NCBI GenBank assembly: GCA_004292745.1
Contig: RDXH01000003.1
Span: 1 to 64,000, forward strand
Reading direction: 5' to 3'
Source: Oscillatoriales cyanobacterium
Lineage (GTDB): Bacteria > Cyanobacteriota > Cyanobacteriia > Cyanobacteriales > Microcoleaceae
DNA: 64,000 nucleotides
Part shown: piece after piece, positions 55,850-64,000 of the stretch
Layout of the letters: the number at the start of each line of letters is the position of its first letter
Position numbering within the stretch: position 1 is the stretch's first letter
Notes under the pieces: model-generated
Seen by the model: the letters and a program-made list of their open reading frames with translations, nothing else
Database searches by the model: none
What the model was told of the DNA's origin: nothing
Program-made: the position numbers and the translations under genes

Positions 55850-55895
55850 AACCTAAGCTAGGACTTAGGTTATAGTATATCGGATGTTCGATATA
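55850..55895. promoter_or_regulatory. Candidate TetR operators upstream of dev operon
   Basis: Two inverted repeats: AACCTAAG (55850-55857) / CTTAGGTT (55864-55871), and TATATCG (55876-55882) / CGATATA (55889-55895). The word TGTTCGATATA recurs at 55817-55827. The site lies 80 bases upstream of the TetR gene, where an autoregulatory operator is expected. Confidence 0.5.
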
Positions 55896-55970
55896 GTAAT
55901 ATGTTTCGATCGATTTTAAATTTTCGATAACCTAGGATCTAAAATCCACCATGTCAGATCGATCGACCTT

Positions 55971-56564
55971 ATGCCAAAGATAGTTGACCACGAACTCTAC
56001 CGCAAACAACTGTTGAACCAATGCTTTGAAATCTTTGCCGAAAAAGGCTATTCCTCAGTAACAATGCGTGAAATAGCCTCAGAAATTGGAGTTTCTACAG
56101 GCACGCTTTACCACTATTTCCCCAGTAAAGAAAGCCTGTTCGATCAATTAATTGAATATTTGAGCTATGAAGATACAAAAGAAGAAGCGCTGGCGGAATT
56201 AGGAAATCCACCAACCCTAGCCGAAAAGATTGAAAAACTGATGGAATATGTCTGTAAAAGTGAGGATTATATTGTCAAAAGTTTGTCAATTACTTTTGAT
56301 TTTTGTCATCACAAAACTCGGCAAGAGGTTGAGAGTAATCAGGCACTTCAGGAAGCAGGAAAGCGCTATGAAGAAGCCGTAGGCTGCTACTTAGGCATCT
56401 CCAATCCAGAAATTCCGATATTTATCATCAACTATGTTGATGGTTTGTTGGGAAGAAGATTTTATCAAGGTGAAAGGATTTCTTTCAGAGAACAAGCGAA
56501 TTTATTAAAAGAGATGTTGGTCGCTTATCTAGAAAAAACCAAGGGAAATAGAGGAGATATATGA
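55971..56564 (+). CDS. TetR-family regulator
   Basis: A 197-residue repressor. The N-terminal HTH is clear: LLNQCFEIFAEKGYSSVTMREIASEIGVSTGTLYHYF (residues about 12-50). The C-terminal ligand domain is divergent. The stop overlaps the DevB start (ATGA at 56561-56564), so it is co-transcribed with, and probably controls, the exporter. Confidence 0.93.
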   Translation: MPKIVDHELYRKQLLNQCFEIFAEKGYSSVTMREIASEIGVSTGTLYHYFPSKESLFDQLIEYLSYEDTKEEALAELGNPPTLAEKIEKLMEYVCKSEDYIVKSLSITFDFCHHKTRQEVESNQALQEAGKRYEEAVGCYLGISNPEIPIFIINYVDGLLGRRFYQGERISFREQANLLKEMLVAYLEKTKGNRGDI

Positions 56565-58069
56565 ACTTTCAAGATTACATCAAACCTCACAATCGATTGC
56601 TAACGGGATTAGTAATTGCTGGCGCTTTAATTAGCGTGGGTACTGCTTTTTACGGAATTTCTCAGTCGGGAATTATCAGTGAAAGTGCTGAACCTTTGCC
56701 TGTGGAAACAACTCCTCCAGCTAGGAAAATAACCGCTTTAGGAAGATTGGAACCCCAAGGAGAAGTGATTCGGTTGGGAGTATCGCAAAATCTCAATGGC
56801 GATCGCATTTCCCAGATTTTAGTCAAAGAAGGCGATCCGGTGAAAGCTGGGCAGTTAATCGCAATTTTGGATGCAGGCGATCGGCTAAAATCTGCCTTAG
56901 ATGAAGCCAAAGAAAAAGTAAAAGTTGCCGAAGCAAATTTAGCAAAAGTCAAAGCCGGTGCAAAATCAGGAGAAATTGCAGCACAATCAGCCACAATTGG
57001 CAAGCTAGCAGCAGAATTGCAAGGGAATCAAACAGCACAACAAGCAACAGTCGATCGCCTCCTCGCCCAATGGGAAGGAGACAAAAGCGCCCAGCAAGCG
57101 ACAATTAACAGAATCACCGCCCAGTGGGAAGGAGAAAAGAAAGCTCAAACAGCAACAATTAGCCGCATAAATGCACAGTGGAAAGGAGAAAAACAAGCAC
57201 AAATAGCAGCGATTAACAAGTTGCAAGCAGAGTTAAATAATGCACAATCTGAATACGTGCGAAATCAACAACTTGTTGTCGAAGGTGCAATTTCTAAATC
57301 CGTAATCGACACCAAAAAGCTAGCCGTAGAAACCAGCAGCCAGCAAGTTAAAGAAGCTCAAGCAAATCTCAGCAGGATTAATAGTACAGCAACAGAGCAA
57401 CTTGAAGAAGCCCAAGCCAATCTCGATCGAATCAACAATACAGCCAAACAGCAACTGAAGGAAGCCCAAGCCAATCTTTCGAGAATTAACAATACAGCCA
57501 AACAGCAGCTAAATGAAGCCGAAGCCAATCTCAAACGCATCAAAGGAAGTGGTAGCCAACAACTAGAAGAAGCGAAAGCCACTCTCGAAAAAATAGCCGA
57601 AGTACGCCCGGTGGACATAGAAGCAGGCGAAACAGAAATCAATAGTGCGATCGCCCAAGTCAAGCGCGCCCAAGCGGAATTAAATCAAGCTTATATCCGC
57701 ACCCCAACTCCCGGAAAAATCCTCAAAATTCATACTCGCCCAGGCGAAAAAATTAGCGACGAAGGTATTGCGGATGTAGGAAAAACTGAGCAAATGGTAG
57801 TCGTAGCCGAAGTTTATCAAACTGATATTAGCAAAATCAAGGTTGGTCAAAAAGCAACTGTCACCAGCCAAGCATTTCCCGGAGAATTGCCAGGAGTTGT
57901 TAAAGAGATTGGATTGAAAGTCAGCAAACAAAATGTGTTTAGCAACCAACCGGGAGAAAACTTGGACAGCCGAGTAGTGGAAGTAAAAATTCACTTGAAT
58001 TCTGAAAGTAGCAAACAAGTTGAAGGGTTGACAAACTTGCAGGTAATGGTAGCAATTCAGAAAGACTAA
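56561..58069 (+). CDS. devB: DevB-type HlyD membrane fusion protein
   Basis: A 502-residue periplasmic adaptor for an ABC exporter. One N-terminal membrane segment (residues 14-34), then barrel-sandwich halves (GRLEPQGEVIRL, GDPVKAGQLIAILD) separated by a very long coiled coil (residues about 100-375). The coiled coil consists of repeats of about 13-14 residues (AQWEGEKKAQTATISRI; EEAQANLDRINNTA), about nine units. The C-terminal part has VVAEVYQTDISKIKVGQ. DevB works with DevCA and TolC. Confidence 0.93.
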   Translation: MNFQDYIKPHNRLLTGLVIAGALISVGTAFYGISQSGIISESAEPLPVETTPPARKITALGRLEPQGEVIRLGVSQNLNGDRISQILVKEGDPVKAGQLIAILDAGDRLKSALDEAKEKVKVAEANLAKVKAGAKSGEIAAQSATIGKLAAELQGNQTAQQATVDRLLAQWEGDKSAQQATINRITAQWEGEKKAQTATISRINAQWKGEKQAQIAAINKLQAELNNAQSEYVRNQQLVVEGAISKSVIDTKKLAVETSSQQVKEAQANLSRINSTATEQLEEAQANLDRINNTAKQQLKEAQANLSRINNTAKQQLNEAEANLKRIKGSGSQQLEEAKATLEKIAEVRPVDIEAGETEINSAIAQVKRAQAELNQAYIRTPTPGKILKIHTRPGEKISDEGIADVGKTEQMVVVAEVYQTDISKIKVGQKATVTSQAFPGELPGVVKEIGLKVSKQNVFSNQPGENLDSRVVEVKIHLNSESSKQVEGLTNLQVMVAIQKD

Positions 58070-58103
58070 AGTCCCGAATCCGAACCTTTAAGGATGGAAA
58101 GTT

Positions 58104-58736
58104 ATGGCAGAATTTGGTCCCGATCCAAACCTACCTTATCCCATGATAGACCAGTCGCGGGTAGGTTTCATCAAAAACTTTGTGAAATCGCCTAATATTA
58201 TTGTCGGTGATTACTCCTACTATGACGATCCGACTGGTCCGGAAAACTTCGAGAAAAATGTACTTTACAACTACGGAAATGACAGATTAATTATTGGTAA
58301 ATTTTGTGCGATCGCCACCAAGGTCAAATTCATCATGAACGGTGCAAACCACAAATTAGACGGCATTTCCACCTATCCTTTTCCCATTTTTGGCAATGGT
58401 TGGGAAACGGCAATGAATTTATTAATGGAACTGCCAAGTAAAGGAGATATTGTGATTGGTAATGATGTGTGGATTGGTTACGAAGCAGTGATTATGCCAG
58501 GAGTCAAAATCGGCGACGGTGTGGTGATTGCAGCAAAATCTGTGGTGGTAAAAGATGTTCCGGCTTACACCATTGTCGGTGGAAATCCCGCAGGTATAAT
58601 CAAACAGCGTTTCAGCGATGCTGAAGTTGCACAATTATTAGAAATTCGGTGGTGGGATTGGCAAATTGACAAGATTACGCGCCATATTAACTTGATTATG
58701 AATAGCCATATTCAAGCACTGATAGATGCGGAATAA
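58104..58736 (+). CDS. Vat/CatB-type xenobiotic acetyltransferase
   Basis: A 210-residue left-handed beta-helix acetyltransferase: [34 protein letters not shown] with the catalytic His, [26 protein letters not shown] hexapeptide turns and YTIVGGNPA. Members acetylate streptogramin A or chloramphenicol; many are housekeeping or export-linked. Inserted between devB and devC, so it may modify the exported compound. The ATG is 34 bases after devB, with GGATGG before it. Confidence 0.9.
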   Translation: MAEFGPDPNLPYPMIDQSRVGFIKNFVKSPNIIVGDYSYYDDPTGPENFEKNVLYNYGNDRLIIGKFCAIATKVKFIMNGANHKLDGISTYPFPIFGNGWETAMNLLMELPSKGDIVIGNDVWIGYEAVIMPGVKIGDGVVIAAKSVVVKDVPAYTIVGGNPAGIIKQRFSDAEVAQLLEIRWWDWQIDKITRHINLIMNSHIQALIDAE

Positions 58737-58737
58737 A

Positions 58738-58832
58738 AGGGAGCATCCCGATTTCGCATAGGCGAAGCATGACCGCTGTAAATCTCAGGCGATCGCTAAT
58801 AAATTGTCTGCGGTCATGCTTCGCCCCTACGA
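58738..58832. repeat. GGGCGAAGCAT hairpin, copy B
   Basis: Arms GGCGAAGCATGACCGC (58761-58776) and GCGGTCATGCTTCGCC (58810-58825), in reverse orientation to copies A and C (GGGAGCATCCCGATTT comes first). It lies between the Vat and DevC genes. Confidence 0.9.
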
Positions 58833-58844
58833 ATTACAAATAAC

Positions 58845-59033
58845 AAATAACAAATAACAAATAACCAATTCCCAATTCCCAATTCCCAATTCCCAATTCC
58901 CAATTCCCAATTCCCAATTCCCAATAACCAATTCCCAATTCCCAATTCCCAATTCCCAATTCCCAATTCCCCATTCCCAATTCCCAATTCCCAATTCCCA
59001 ATTCCCAATTCCCCATTCCCAATTCCCAAATTA
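58845..59033. repeat. CAATTCC heptamer array
   Basis: Over twenty tandem copies of CAATTCC (with CAATAAC variants) directly upstream of devC. They put the devC start about 300 bases after the Vat stop, so expression of devCA may be partly uncoupled. Confidence 0.9.
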
Positions 59034-59034
59034 T

Positions 59035-60189
59035 ATGTTTCGTAAAACACCCCTTGCATGGTTGCAAGTAACCAGAGAAAAAACCCGCCTTGCAGTTGCC
59101 ATTGCCGGCATTGCCTTTGCAGATATCCTAATCTTCGTGCAACTAGGATTCCGAGATGCACTTTTCGATTCGGCCATCAAACCGCACCAAAGTTTACAAA
59201 CAGACTTAGTGTTAATCAATCCTCAATTTGAAACATTTGCTGCGGTAAAAAGTTTCAAAAGAGATAGATTATACCAAGCCCAAGGATTTGAAGGAGTCAA
59301 ATCTGTAACTTCTTTGCATATTGATATTGGGCGGTGGCGAAATCCCACCAATCGCACTACGAGAGCGATTTTAATTTTTGGAGTAGACCCGGGAAACATA
59401 ACATTTAATTTGCCGGATGTCAACAAACAACTGCATCAAATTCAAATGTTTAATCATGCCTTATTCGACCAATCTTCGAGACCTGAATATGGCGATATTG
59501 CCCAAATTATCCAGAAAGAATCCAGCCTTGAAACTGAACTAAATAAACGCAACATTCAAGTATCGGGTTTATTTACCCTCGGCACTTCTTTCACGGCTGA
59601 TGGGAATGTCATAGTCAGTGACTCCACATTCATGAACTTATTTCCAGAAAGGAAACCCGATGAAATTGATGTGGGTTTAATCACCCTTAAACCCGGTGCA
59701 GATATCAAAAAAGTCCAGTCTATGCTCCAAACTACTTTACCCAATGATGTTAAAGTTTTAACCTTGGCAGAATTTGCGGAAATCGAGAAAGCTTACTGGG
59801 CAAATGCTACCCCCATTGGCTTTATTTTTGGATTTGGTACAATCATCGGATTTATTGTGGGTCTAATTATTGTTTACCAAATTCTTTATTCCGATGTTTC
59901 CGACCACTTGGCGGAATATGCTACTTTAAAAGCAATGGGATATAGCGATCGCTATTTAGTAGGAGTCTTAATTCAAGAAGCTCTACTATTAGCAGTTTTA
60001 GGTTTTATGCCAGGAATTGTTATCGCGAATGGAATGTATTCTCTCGCACAATCTGCCACTTTATTACCAATTATAATGACCACAAACCGAGCAGTTGTTG
60101 TGTTAGGTTTGACGATTGTGATGTGTACAGGTTCCGGTGCGATCGCCCTTCGGAAACTTCAATCAGCAGACCCCGCAGACATCTTTTAA
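59035..60189 (+). CDS. devC: DevC-type ABC exporter permease
   Basis: A 384-residue MacB/FtsX-like permease: N-terminal membrane segment, a large periplasmic domain (about 45-260), then three segments ([20 protein letters not shown] and so on) with [19 protein letters not shown] before them. It matches DevC length and topology. It pairs with DevB and DevA. The start codon follows the heptamer array after only one base (TTATATG). Confidence 0.93.
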   Translation: MFRKTPLAWLQVTREKTRLAVAIAGIAFADILIFVQLGFRDALFDSAIKPHQSLQTDLVLINPQFETFAAVKSFKRDRLYQAQGFEGVKSVTSLHIDIGRWRNPTNRTTRAILIFGVDPGNITFNLPDVNKQLHQIQMFNHALFDQSSRPEYGDIAQIIQKESSLETELNKRNIQVSGLFTLGTSFTADGNVIVSDSTFMNLFPERKPDEIDVGLITLKPGADIKKVQSMLQTTLPNDVKVLTLAEFAEIEKAYWANATPIGFIFGFGTIIGFIVGLIIVYQILYSDVSDHLAEYATLKAMGYSDRYLVGVLIQEALLLAVLGFMPGIVIANGMYSLAQSATLLPIIMTTNRAVVVLGLTIVMCTGSGAIALRKLQSADPADIF

Positions 60190-60240
60190 TCATCTTTTAA
60201 TCATCCCTAATTTTCGGTAAATTTTGCCCCAAAAATCCCC

Positions 60241-60966
60241 ATGGAAACCCTAAATCTCCCTGCTGAAACCACCACGACAACCGAACCAGTAATTTCCGTC
60301 AAAAACCTCAATCACTACTTCGGTCAAGGGTCCCTCAAAAAACAAGCCTTATTTGACATAAATCTGGATATCAACCCAGGAGAAATAGTAATTATGACGG
60401 GGCCCTCCGGTTCCGGGAAAACCACGTTATTAACCATGTTAGGAGGCTTACGTTCTGCCCAAGAAGGGAGTCTCAAAATTCTGGGACAAGAAATAGTCTC
60501 GGCTAGCAAACATCAATTAACCAAACTGAGAAAGCAAATTGGGTATATTTTTCAAGCACATAATCTGATGACATTTTTGACAGCCAAGCAAAACGTGCGA
60601 ATGTCTTTGGAATTGCATAAAGAAATGCTAAATCAGAATATGGATGCTTTGTCCATAGCAATGTTAGAAGCAGTGGGTTTGGGAGAGAGGGCTAATTATT
60701 ACCCCGAAAATTTGTCAGGAGGACAGAAACAAAGAGTGGCGATCGCCCGTGCGTTAGTCAGCCATCCTAAAATAGTATTAGCCGATGAACCCACTGCTGC
60801 TTTAGACAAAAAATCCGGGCGAGATGTGGTAGAAATTATGCAGAAACTAGCCAAAGAACAAGGTTGCACGATTTTGCTTGTCACCCACGACAATCGTATT
60901 TTGGATATTGCCGATCGCATTATTTACATGGAAGACGGGCATTTAGTCACAAATGTCGCAGATTAA
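60241..60966 (+). CDS. devA: DevA-type ABC exporter ATPase
   Basis: A 241-residue ATPase of the LolD/MacB/DevA group: Walker A GPSGSGKTTLL, Q-loop GYIFQAHNL, signature LSGGQKQRVAIARAL, Walker B VLADEPTAALD and H-loop THD. It starts 51 bases after devC. In heterocyst formers DevBCA exports glycolipids; in a non-heterocystous host the cargo is unknown. Confidence 0.95.
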   Translation: METLNLPAETTTTTEPVISVKNLNHYFGQGSLKKQALFDINLDINPGEIVIMTGPSGSGKTTLLTMLGGLRSAQEGSLKILGQEIVSASKHQLTKLRKQIGYIFQAHNLMTFLTAKQNVRMSLELHKEMLNQNMDALSIAMLEAVGLGERANYYPENLSGGQKQRVAIARALVSHPKIVLADEPTAALDKKSGRDVVEIMQKLAKEQGCTILLVTHDNRILDIADRIIYMEDGHLVTNVAD

Positions 60967-60991
60967 AGTCATGAAACTAGAATAGGCTGTA

Positions 60992-62620
60992 TCACCCCTC
61001 GTACCAACTTTGCAGCGCCAAACGATGAACTTCCCGCCAGCTAATATTGTTAAGTCGGGCAATTTCTGCACAATCTTCGTATTCCGGCTGCACATTAGTA
61101 ATCATTTCTCCACTCTTGGCAACTTTGATATGTACTGGGCCGTACTTGGTTTGAACTTTCTGGATTTCTCGGTGCAAAATAGTTCTTTGTTGAGTCGATC
61201 GCCTAATTCCCAAAGTAGTAGTTTCGCGAAATATCGTTGTTTCGCAAGCAGCCTGATGTTCGGGATGACAAATCACAGTTAACAACACCCCCAGCCGCGA
61301 CTTTTTCATCACAATTGGTTGAGTAAAAACATCCAGAGCACCGCAGACAAACAAAGCATCAAAAACATAGGCGATCGCCTGGGGACTCAAATCATCAATT
61401 TGGGTTTCCAATACCATAATAGTTTCTTGGCAATTGGAAATGGGGAATGGGGAATGGGGAATGGGGAATGGGGCTACCCCCCCCTGGCCCCCCCCTTGGG
61501 GGGAAAGAATTCTGAATGGGGAATTGAGAAGGGGGAATGGGGCTACCCCCCCCTGGCCCCCCCCTTGGGGGGAAAGAATTCTGAATTGGTTAAATGCTTC
61601 CTTTTTTCTTTTTCTATTTTTCTTCTTTTGCCTTTTCTCTTGTTTCTTCTCTCTCCTCTTTTCCATCTCCCCTCCAATTGTCCCCCCTTGGGGGGGGTAG
61701 GGGGGGGTTGACTTCCCCCCTTGGGGGGGGTAGGGGGGGGTTGACTTGGACCCAATCCAGAGGCGCAAAATATTAGGAATTGCCAGCATTCTAGAACCGG
61801 CACCCAATCCGATCGCCTGAATTTGCATAGATGGTGGCGGGCCAAACCCAGAAGCCAGAGTACAGGCGATCGCAGTGCCCGTTGGCGTACACAATTCGCG
61901 ATCGATCCCATTGCTATAAACCGGCACTTGGTGCATTTCCCACAAACGCATCACCGCCGGTGTCGGCACCACCAATCTGCCGTGAGCTGCTTTCACCGTA
62001 CCGCCCCCAGTCGGCATTGCCGAAAAGTAACACTCATCAATATCCAACCAATCCAAACCCAAACAAGTACCGATAATATCCACCAGTGCATCCGTAGCGC
62101 CCACTTCGTGAAAGTACACCTCCTCTGGGGAGATACCATGTACGGCACCTTCAGCCTCTGCCAATTTCCGAAATACGGCCAAACTCCAGGCTTCCACTCG
62201 CGCCGGCAACTTAGCTGAGACGATGATGCGCTCAATTGCTGGCAAGTTGCGATGATGAGTGTGGCTAGTTTCGGCATCATTTTCGTGATGGTGAGAATGT
62301 TCGTCACCGTGATGATGGTGGTGAGTGCGATCGAATGTGGGCGATTCGGTTTCCGAGGGATCGAGGGTAGAGTCAGCAGCCAGATTTTGAGCTTTTTTCG
62401 GCAAATCCGCAATCAAATCCACATGAAATTTAGTTGCTTGTTGAGTATTGCGATGGACTAATTCGGTACGCAGTTGATACTCTGTCGAAATTCCCAGTAA
62501 ATTTAGTTTTTCAATTAGGTACTCCAAGGGGACGCCGGCATGGACGAGGGCTCCCAGACACATATCGCCAGCAATACCGGTTGGGCATTCAAAATAAGCT
62601 ATTTTATTCATTATTAACAA
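60992..62620 (-). CDS. larC: Nickel-pincer cofactor protein LarC with repeat-derived insertion
   Basis: A 542-residue protein. LarC inserts nickel into the pyridinium thiocarboxylate cofactor of lactate racemase-like enzymes. N-terminal part ECPTGIAGDMCLGALVHAG; a His-rich loop (about residues 98-125); KAHGRLVVPTPA and the C-terminal ETQIDDLSPQ. Residues about 292-396 come from DNA repeats (STPPYPPQGG units, SPQGGGQGG, KKEKK-type and IPHSPFPI segments), about 105 extra residues; without them the length is about 437. No larA/larB/larE is in the window, though the gene is annotated widely in cyanobacteria. Confidence 0.93.
   Translation of the reverse strand: MLIMNKIAYFECPTGIAGDMCLGALVHAGVPLEYLIEKLNLLGISTEYQLRTELVHRNTQQATKFHVDLIADLPKKAQNLAADSTLDPSETESPTFDRTHHHHHGDEHSHHHENDAETSHTHHRNLPAIERIIVSAKLPARVEAWSLAVFRKLAEAEGAVHGISPEEVYFHEVGATDALVDIIGTCLGLDWLDIDECYFSAMPTGGGTVKAAHGRLVVPTPAVMRLWEMHQVPVYSNGIDRELCTPTGTAIACTLASGFGPPPSMQIQAIGLGAGSRMLAIPNILRLWIGSKSTPPYPPQGGKSTPPYPPQGGTIGGEMEKRREKKQEKRQKKKNRKRKKEAFNQFRILSPQGGGQGGVAPFPLLNSPFRILSPQGGGQGGVAPFPIPHSPFPISNCQETIMVLETQIDDLSPQAIAYVFDALFVCGALDVFTQPIVMKKSRLGVLLTVICHPEHQAACETTIFRETTTLGIRRSTQQRTILHREIQKVQTKYGPVHIKVAKSGEMITNVQPEYEDCAEIARLNNISWREVHRLALQSWYEG
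61434..61745. repeat. CCCCCCTTGGGGGG and GGGGAAT repeats inside larC
   Basis: GGGGAAT heptamers (61440-61470), two CCCCTGGCCCCCCCCTTGGGG units, a TTTTCTTCC-rich tract (61600-61660) and two CCCCCCTTGGGGGGGGTAGG units (61680-61740). All are in frame in larC. Confidence 0.9.
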
Positions 62621-62686
62621 TTAATTTTCATCATTGATTGTTTCAGCGGATATTTCCATCGCCCAATTAGCCTGCAATATCATAAC

Positions 62687-63352
62687 ATGGCAATTATTTA
62701 CGAAGTGCATCCAGTTACACCCCAAAAAGACCGAATCGAGAAGATTAAAGCTTCCCTAAAAGCTGGGGCCGTAATGCTTTATCCGACTGATACGGTTTAT
62801 GCGATCGGCTGCGATCTCAACGCAAAATCTGCGGTAGAACGAGTCCGGCAGATCAAGCAACTATCCAATGATAAGCCATTAACGTTCCTGTGTTCTTCTC
62901 TGTCAAATATTGCCGAGTATGCTGCTGTCAGCAATGAGGCTTACCGAATTATCAAGCGACTAATTCCCGGCCCTTACACGTTTCTGTTACCAGCTACCAA
63001 GTTAGTACCAAAGTTAGTAATGAACCCGAAACGCAAAACTACGGGAATTCGCGTGCCCGATCGCCCAATTTGTTTTACACTATTGGAAGCCTTGGGAAAT
63101 CCAATTATTTCCACATCCGCTCACATGACTACCGATGATGAAGGTGAAGCACCTGCTGTCGCCCCCACAACAGAAAGCTTCGGCAAAGCTGAACTATTTG
63201 ACTGTTTGGAAAAATTGGTAGATATTATTGTTGATGACGGTTCCGATCCTGGATATCAAGTATCTACCATCTTAGATTTAACAGACAAAGAACCGGTGAT
63301 TGTTCGTCGCGGTTTGGGATGGGAAGCTGCGGCAGCTTGGGAACAGGAATAA
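62687..63352 (+). CDS. YciO/Sua5/YrdC family protein
   Basis: A 221-residue protein of the Sua5/YciO/YrdC group, which includes L-threonylcarbamoyladenylate synthase (tRNA t6A). Visible: MLYPTDTVYAIGCDLN with the substrate-binding Thr, KPLTFLC, PGPYTFLLPAT, GIRVPDRPICFTLLEALG, ISTSAH and VSTILDLT plus a final RRGLGW. Length and start suggest the short YciO-like form, so t6A activity is likely but not certain. A short AT-rich promoter region separates it from larC. Confidence 0.9.
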   Translation: MAIIYEVHPVTPQKDRIEKIKASLKAGAVMLYPTDTVYAIGCDLNAKSAVERVRQIKQLSNDKPLTFLCSSLSNIAEYAAVSNEAYRIIKRLIPGPYTFLLPATKLVPKLVMNPKRKTTGIRVPDRPICFTLLEALGNPIISTSAHMTTDDEGEAPAVAPTTESFGKAELFDCLEKLVDIIVDDGSDPGYQVSTILDLTDKEPVIVRRGLGWEAAAAWEQE

Positions 63353-63728
63353 GGGATAGTTGTGGTAATTCCACAAATTTCACTCTTTGTGAAACAGCCC
63401 AAAAATCCTATTTTTATAATCGTTCTACTCGTTACCAAACTCTTAGCATGGTAACGTCGCTCCGGCAGCTTTACCGACCTTTTTATTTGGAATCAAATAG
63501 GCCTAACGGGTGCATCTCAATGAGTGCAAATATATTCGTAGGGGCGAAGCATGACCGCTGTAAATCTCTGGTTATCCCTAATAAATTGTCGGCGGTCATG
63601 CTTCGCCCTTGCAAAATCGGGATGCTCCCGGCCTAGCCTCTAGATATGGGTTCCCAGGCTGAAGCCTAGGAACCAGTTAAAACCCGTTAAAGAAGTCAGA
63701 AATATCAAGTAATAAACTCAAAACTTCC
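63353..63728. repeat. Gap with GGGCGAAGCAT hairpin, copy C
   Basis: Bases 63508-63634 are the third hairpin copy: arms GGGCGAAGCATGACCGC (63542-63558) and GCGGTCATGCTTCGCCC (63592-63608), with shared flanks. A CCTAGGCTTCAGCCTGGGAA-type palindrome follows at about 63648-63675. No gene supported. Confidence 0.85.
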
Positions 63729-64000
63729 TTAAGCTTCTACCTTAACTCCTTTCCAAAAAGCAATGTAGCCTGCAATATTTTTAGCAGCATCTTTCGGAGT
63801 AGGATAATACCAAGCGGCATCTTTATTAACTTGTCCACCAACTTCAATACTGTAGTAACTAGCGACACCTTTCCAACCGCAAGTAGTGTGGGTGCTGCTG
63901 TCCTTAAAATATTCAGGCTTGATGGCATCTGGCGGGAAATAAAGATTGTTTTCTACGACTTCGCACTTGTCGCTCTCGGCCAAAACGGCACCATTCCAAA
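63729..64000 (-). CDS. DUF427 family protein (5' end cut by window)
   Basis: A small conserved protein, 90 codons visible: WNGAVLAESDKCEVVENNL, YFPPDAIKPEYF, TTCGWKGVASYYSI, WYYPTPKDAAKNIAGYIAFW. Typical members start about 5 residues before WNGAVLAES, so only the initiator region lies beyond position 64000. DUF427 function is unknown. Confidence 0.92.
   Translation of the reverse strand, partial: WNGAVLAESDKCEVVENNLYFPPDAIKPEYFKDSSTHTTCGWKGVASYYSIEVGGQVNKDAAWYYPTPKDAAKNIAGYIAFWKGVKVEA

Noticed and set aside
58814-59161. 115-codon frame rich in ELGIGNW
   Set aside because: A translation of the CAATTCC heptamer array, not a gene.
61319-61711. Open frames opposite larC
   Set aside because: They are translations of the repeat block inside larC on the other strand.

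Overview
The window is chromosomal DNA from a filamentous, probably non-heterocystous cyanobacterium of the Oscillatoria/Microcoleus type. The evidence is the very frequent HIP1 octamer GCGATCGC, a DesA-type acyl-lipid desaturase, DevBCA exporter genes, many pentapeptide, Uma2 and TPR genes, and short palindromic or heptameric repeats between and inside genes. The genus is an inference. I saw no rRNA, tRNA or convincing CRISPR array.

Layout. 1-8.6 kb holds housekeeping and stress genes: sppA, a small GlsB-type membrane protein, a TPR glycosyltransferase, a Tat-type beta carbonic anhydrase, a MOSC protein, a YlqF GTPase, a universal stress protein and pgk. 8.7-16.5 kb is accessory: a pentapeptide-repeat protein, a two-gene unit of unknown function, a Ser/Thr kinase, a PaaK-like adenylating enzyme and a Uma2 nuclease. 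16.7-20.8 kb carries a partition-like cassette. Its ParA is fused to an N-terminal PD-(D/E)XK domain like that of type I restriction HsdR, it is coupled to a ParB-like protein without a recognisable HTH, and it is followed by a second ParB-like gene broken by palindromic MITEs. 20.9-23.8 kb has desA and thrC.

24.1-34.7 kb looks like a zinc-homeostasis neighbourhood. It contains a damaged ZnuABC transporter (only the permease is intact), hemB, an FAD oxidoreductase, folE, a His-rich COG0523 metallochaperone, two unusual metallophosphatase-like genes, a second minimal COG0523-like protein and purU. Four near-identical Fur/Zur-type palindromes sit in front of the transporter, hemB and the two COG0523 units.

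35-45 kb has a coiled-coil protein, a YihY/BrkB membrane protein, a degraded DUF262/HEPN pair, a ribbon-helix-helix regulator, clpB and a hybrid-type sensor kinase. 45-54.3 kb has a thermonuclease lipoprotein, polA, a J-domain membrane protein and a two-gene PAS kinase / REC-GGDEF-EAL signalling operon. 54.8-64 kb has a DUF2237 protein, a GNAT acetyltransferase, a TetR-DevB-Vat-DevC-DevA export operon, larC, a YciO/Sua5 protein and a DUF427 gene cut by the window end.

Two themes recur. First, at least four genes (znuA, znuC, DUF262, HEPN) keep both ends but have lost the middle. Second, dispersed palindromic repeats have entered coding regions in frame (polA twice, larC, the ParB-like gene, possibly the unknown gene at 9.7 kb), giving repeat-derived peptides inside essential or conserved enzymes.
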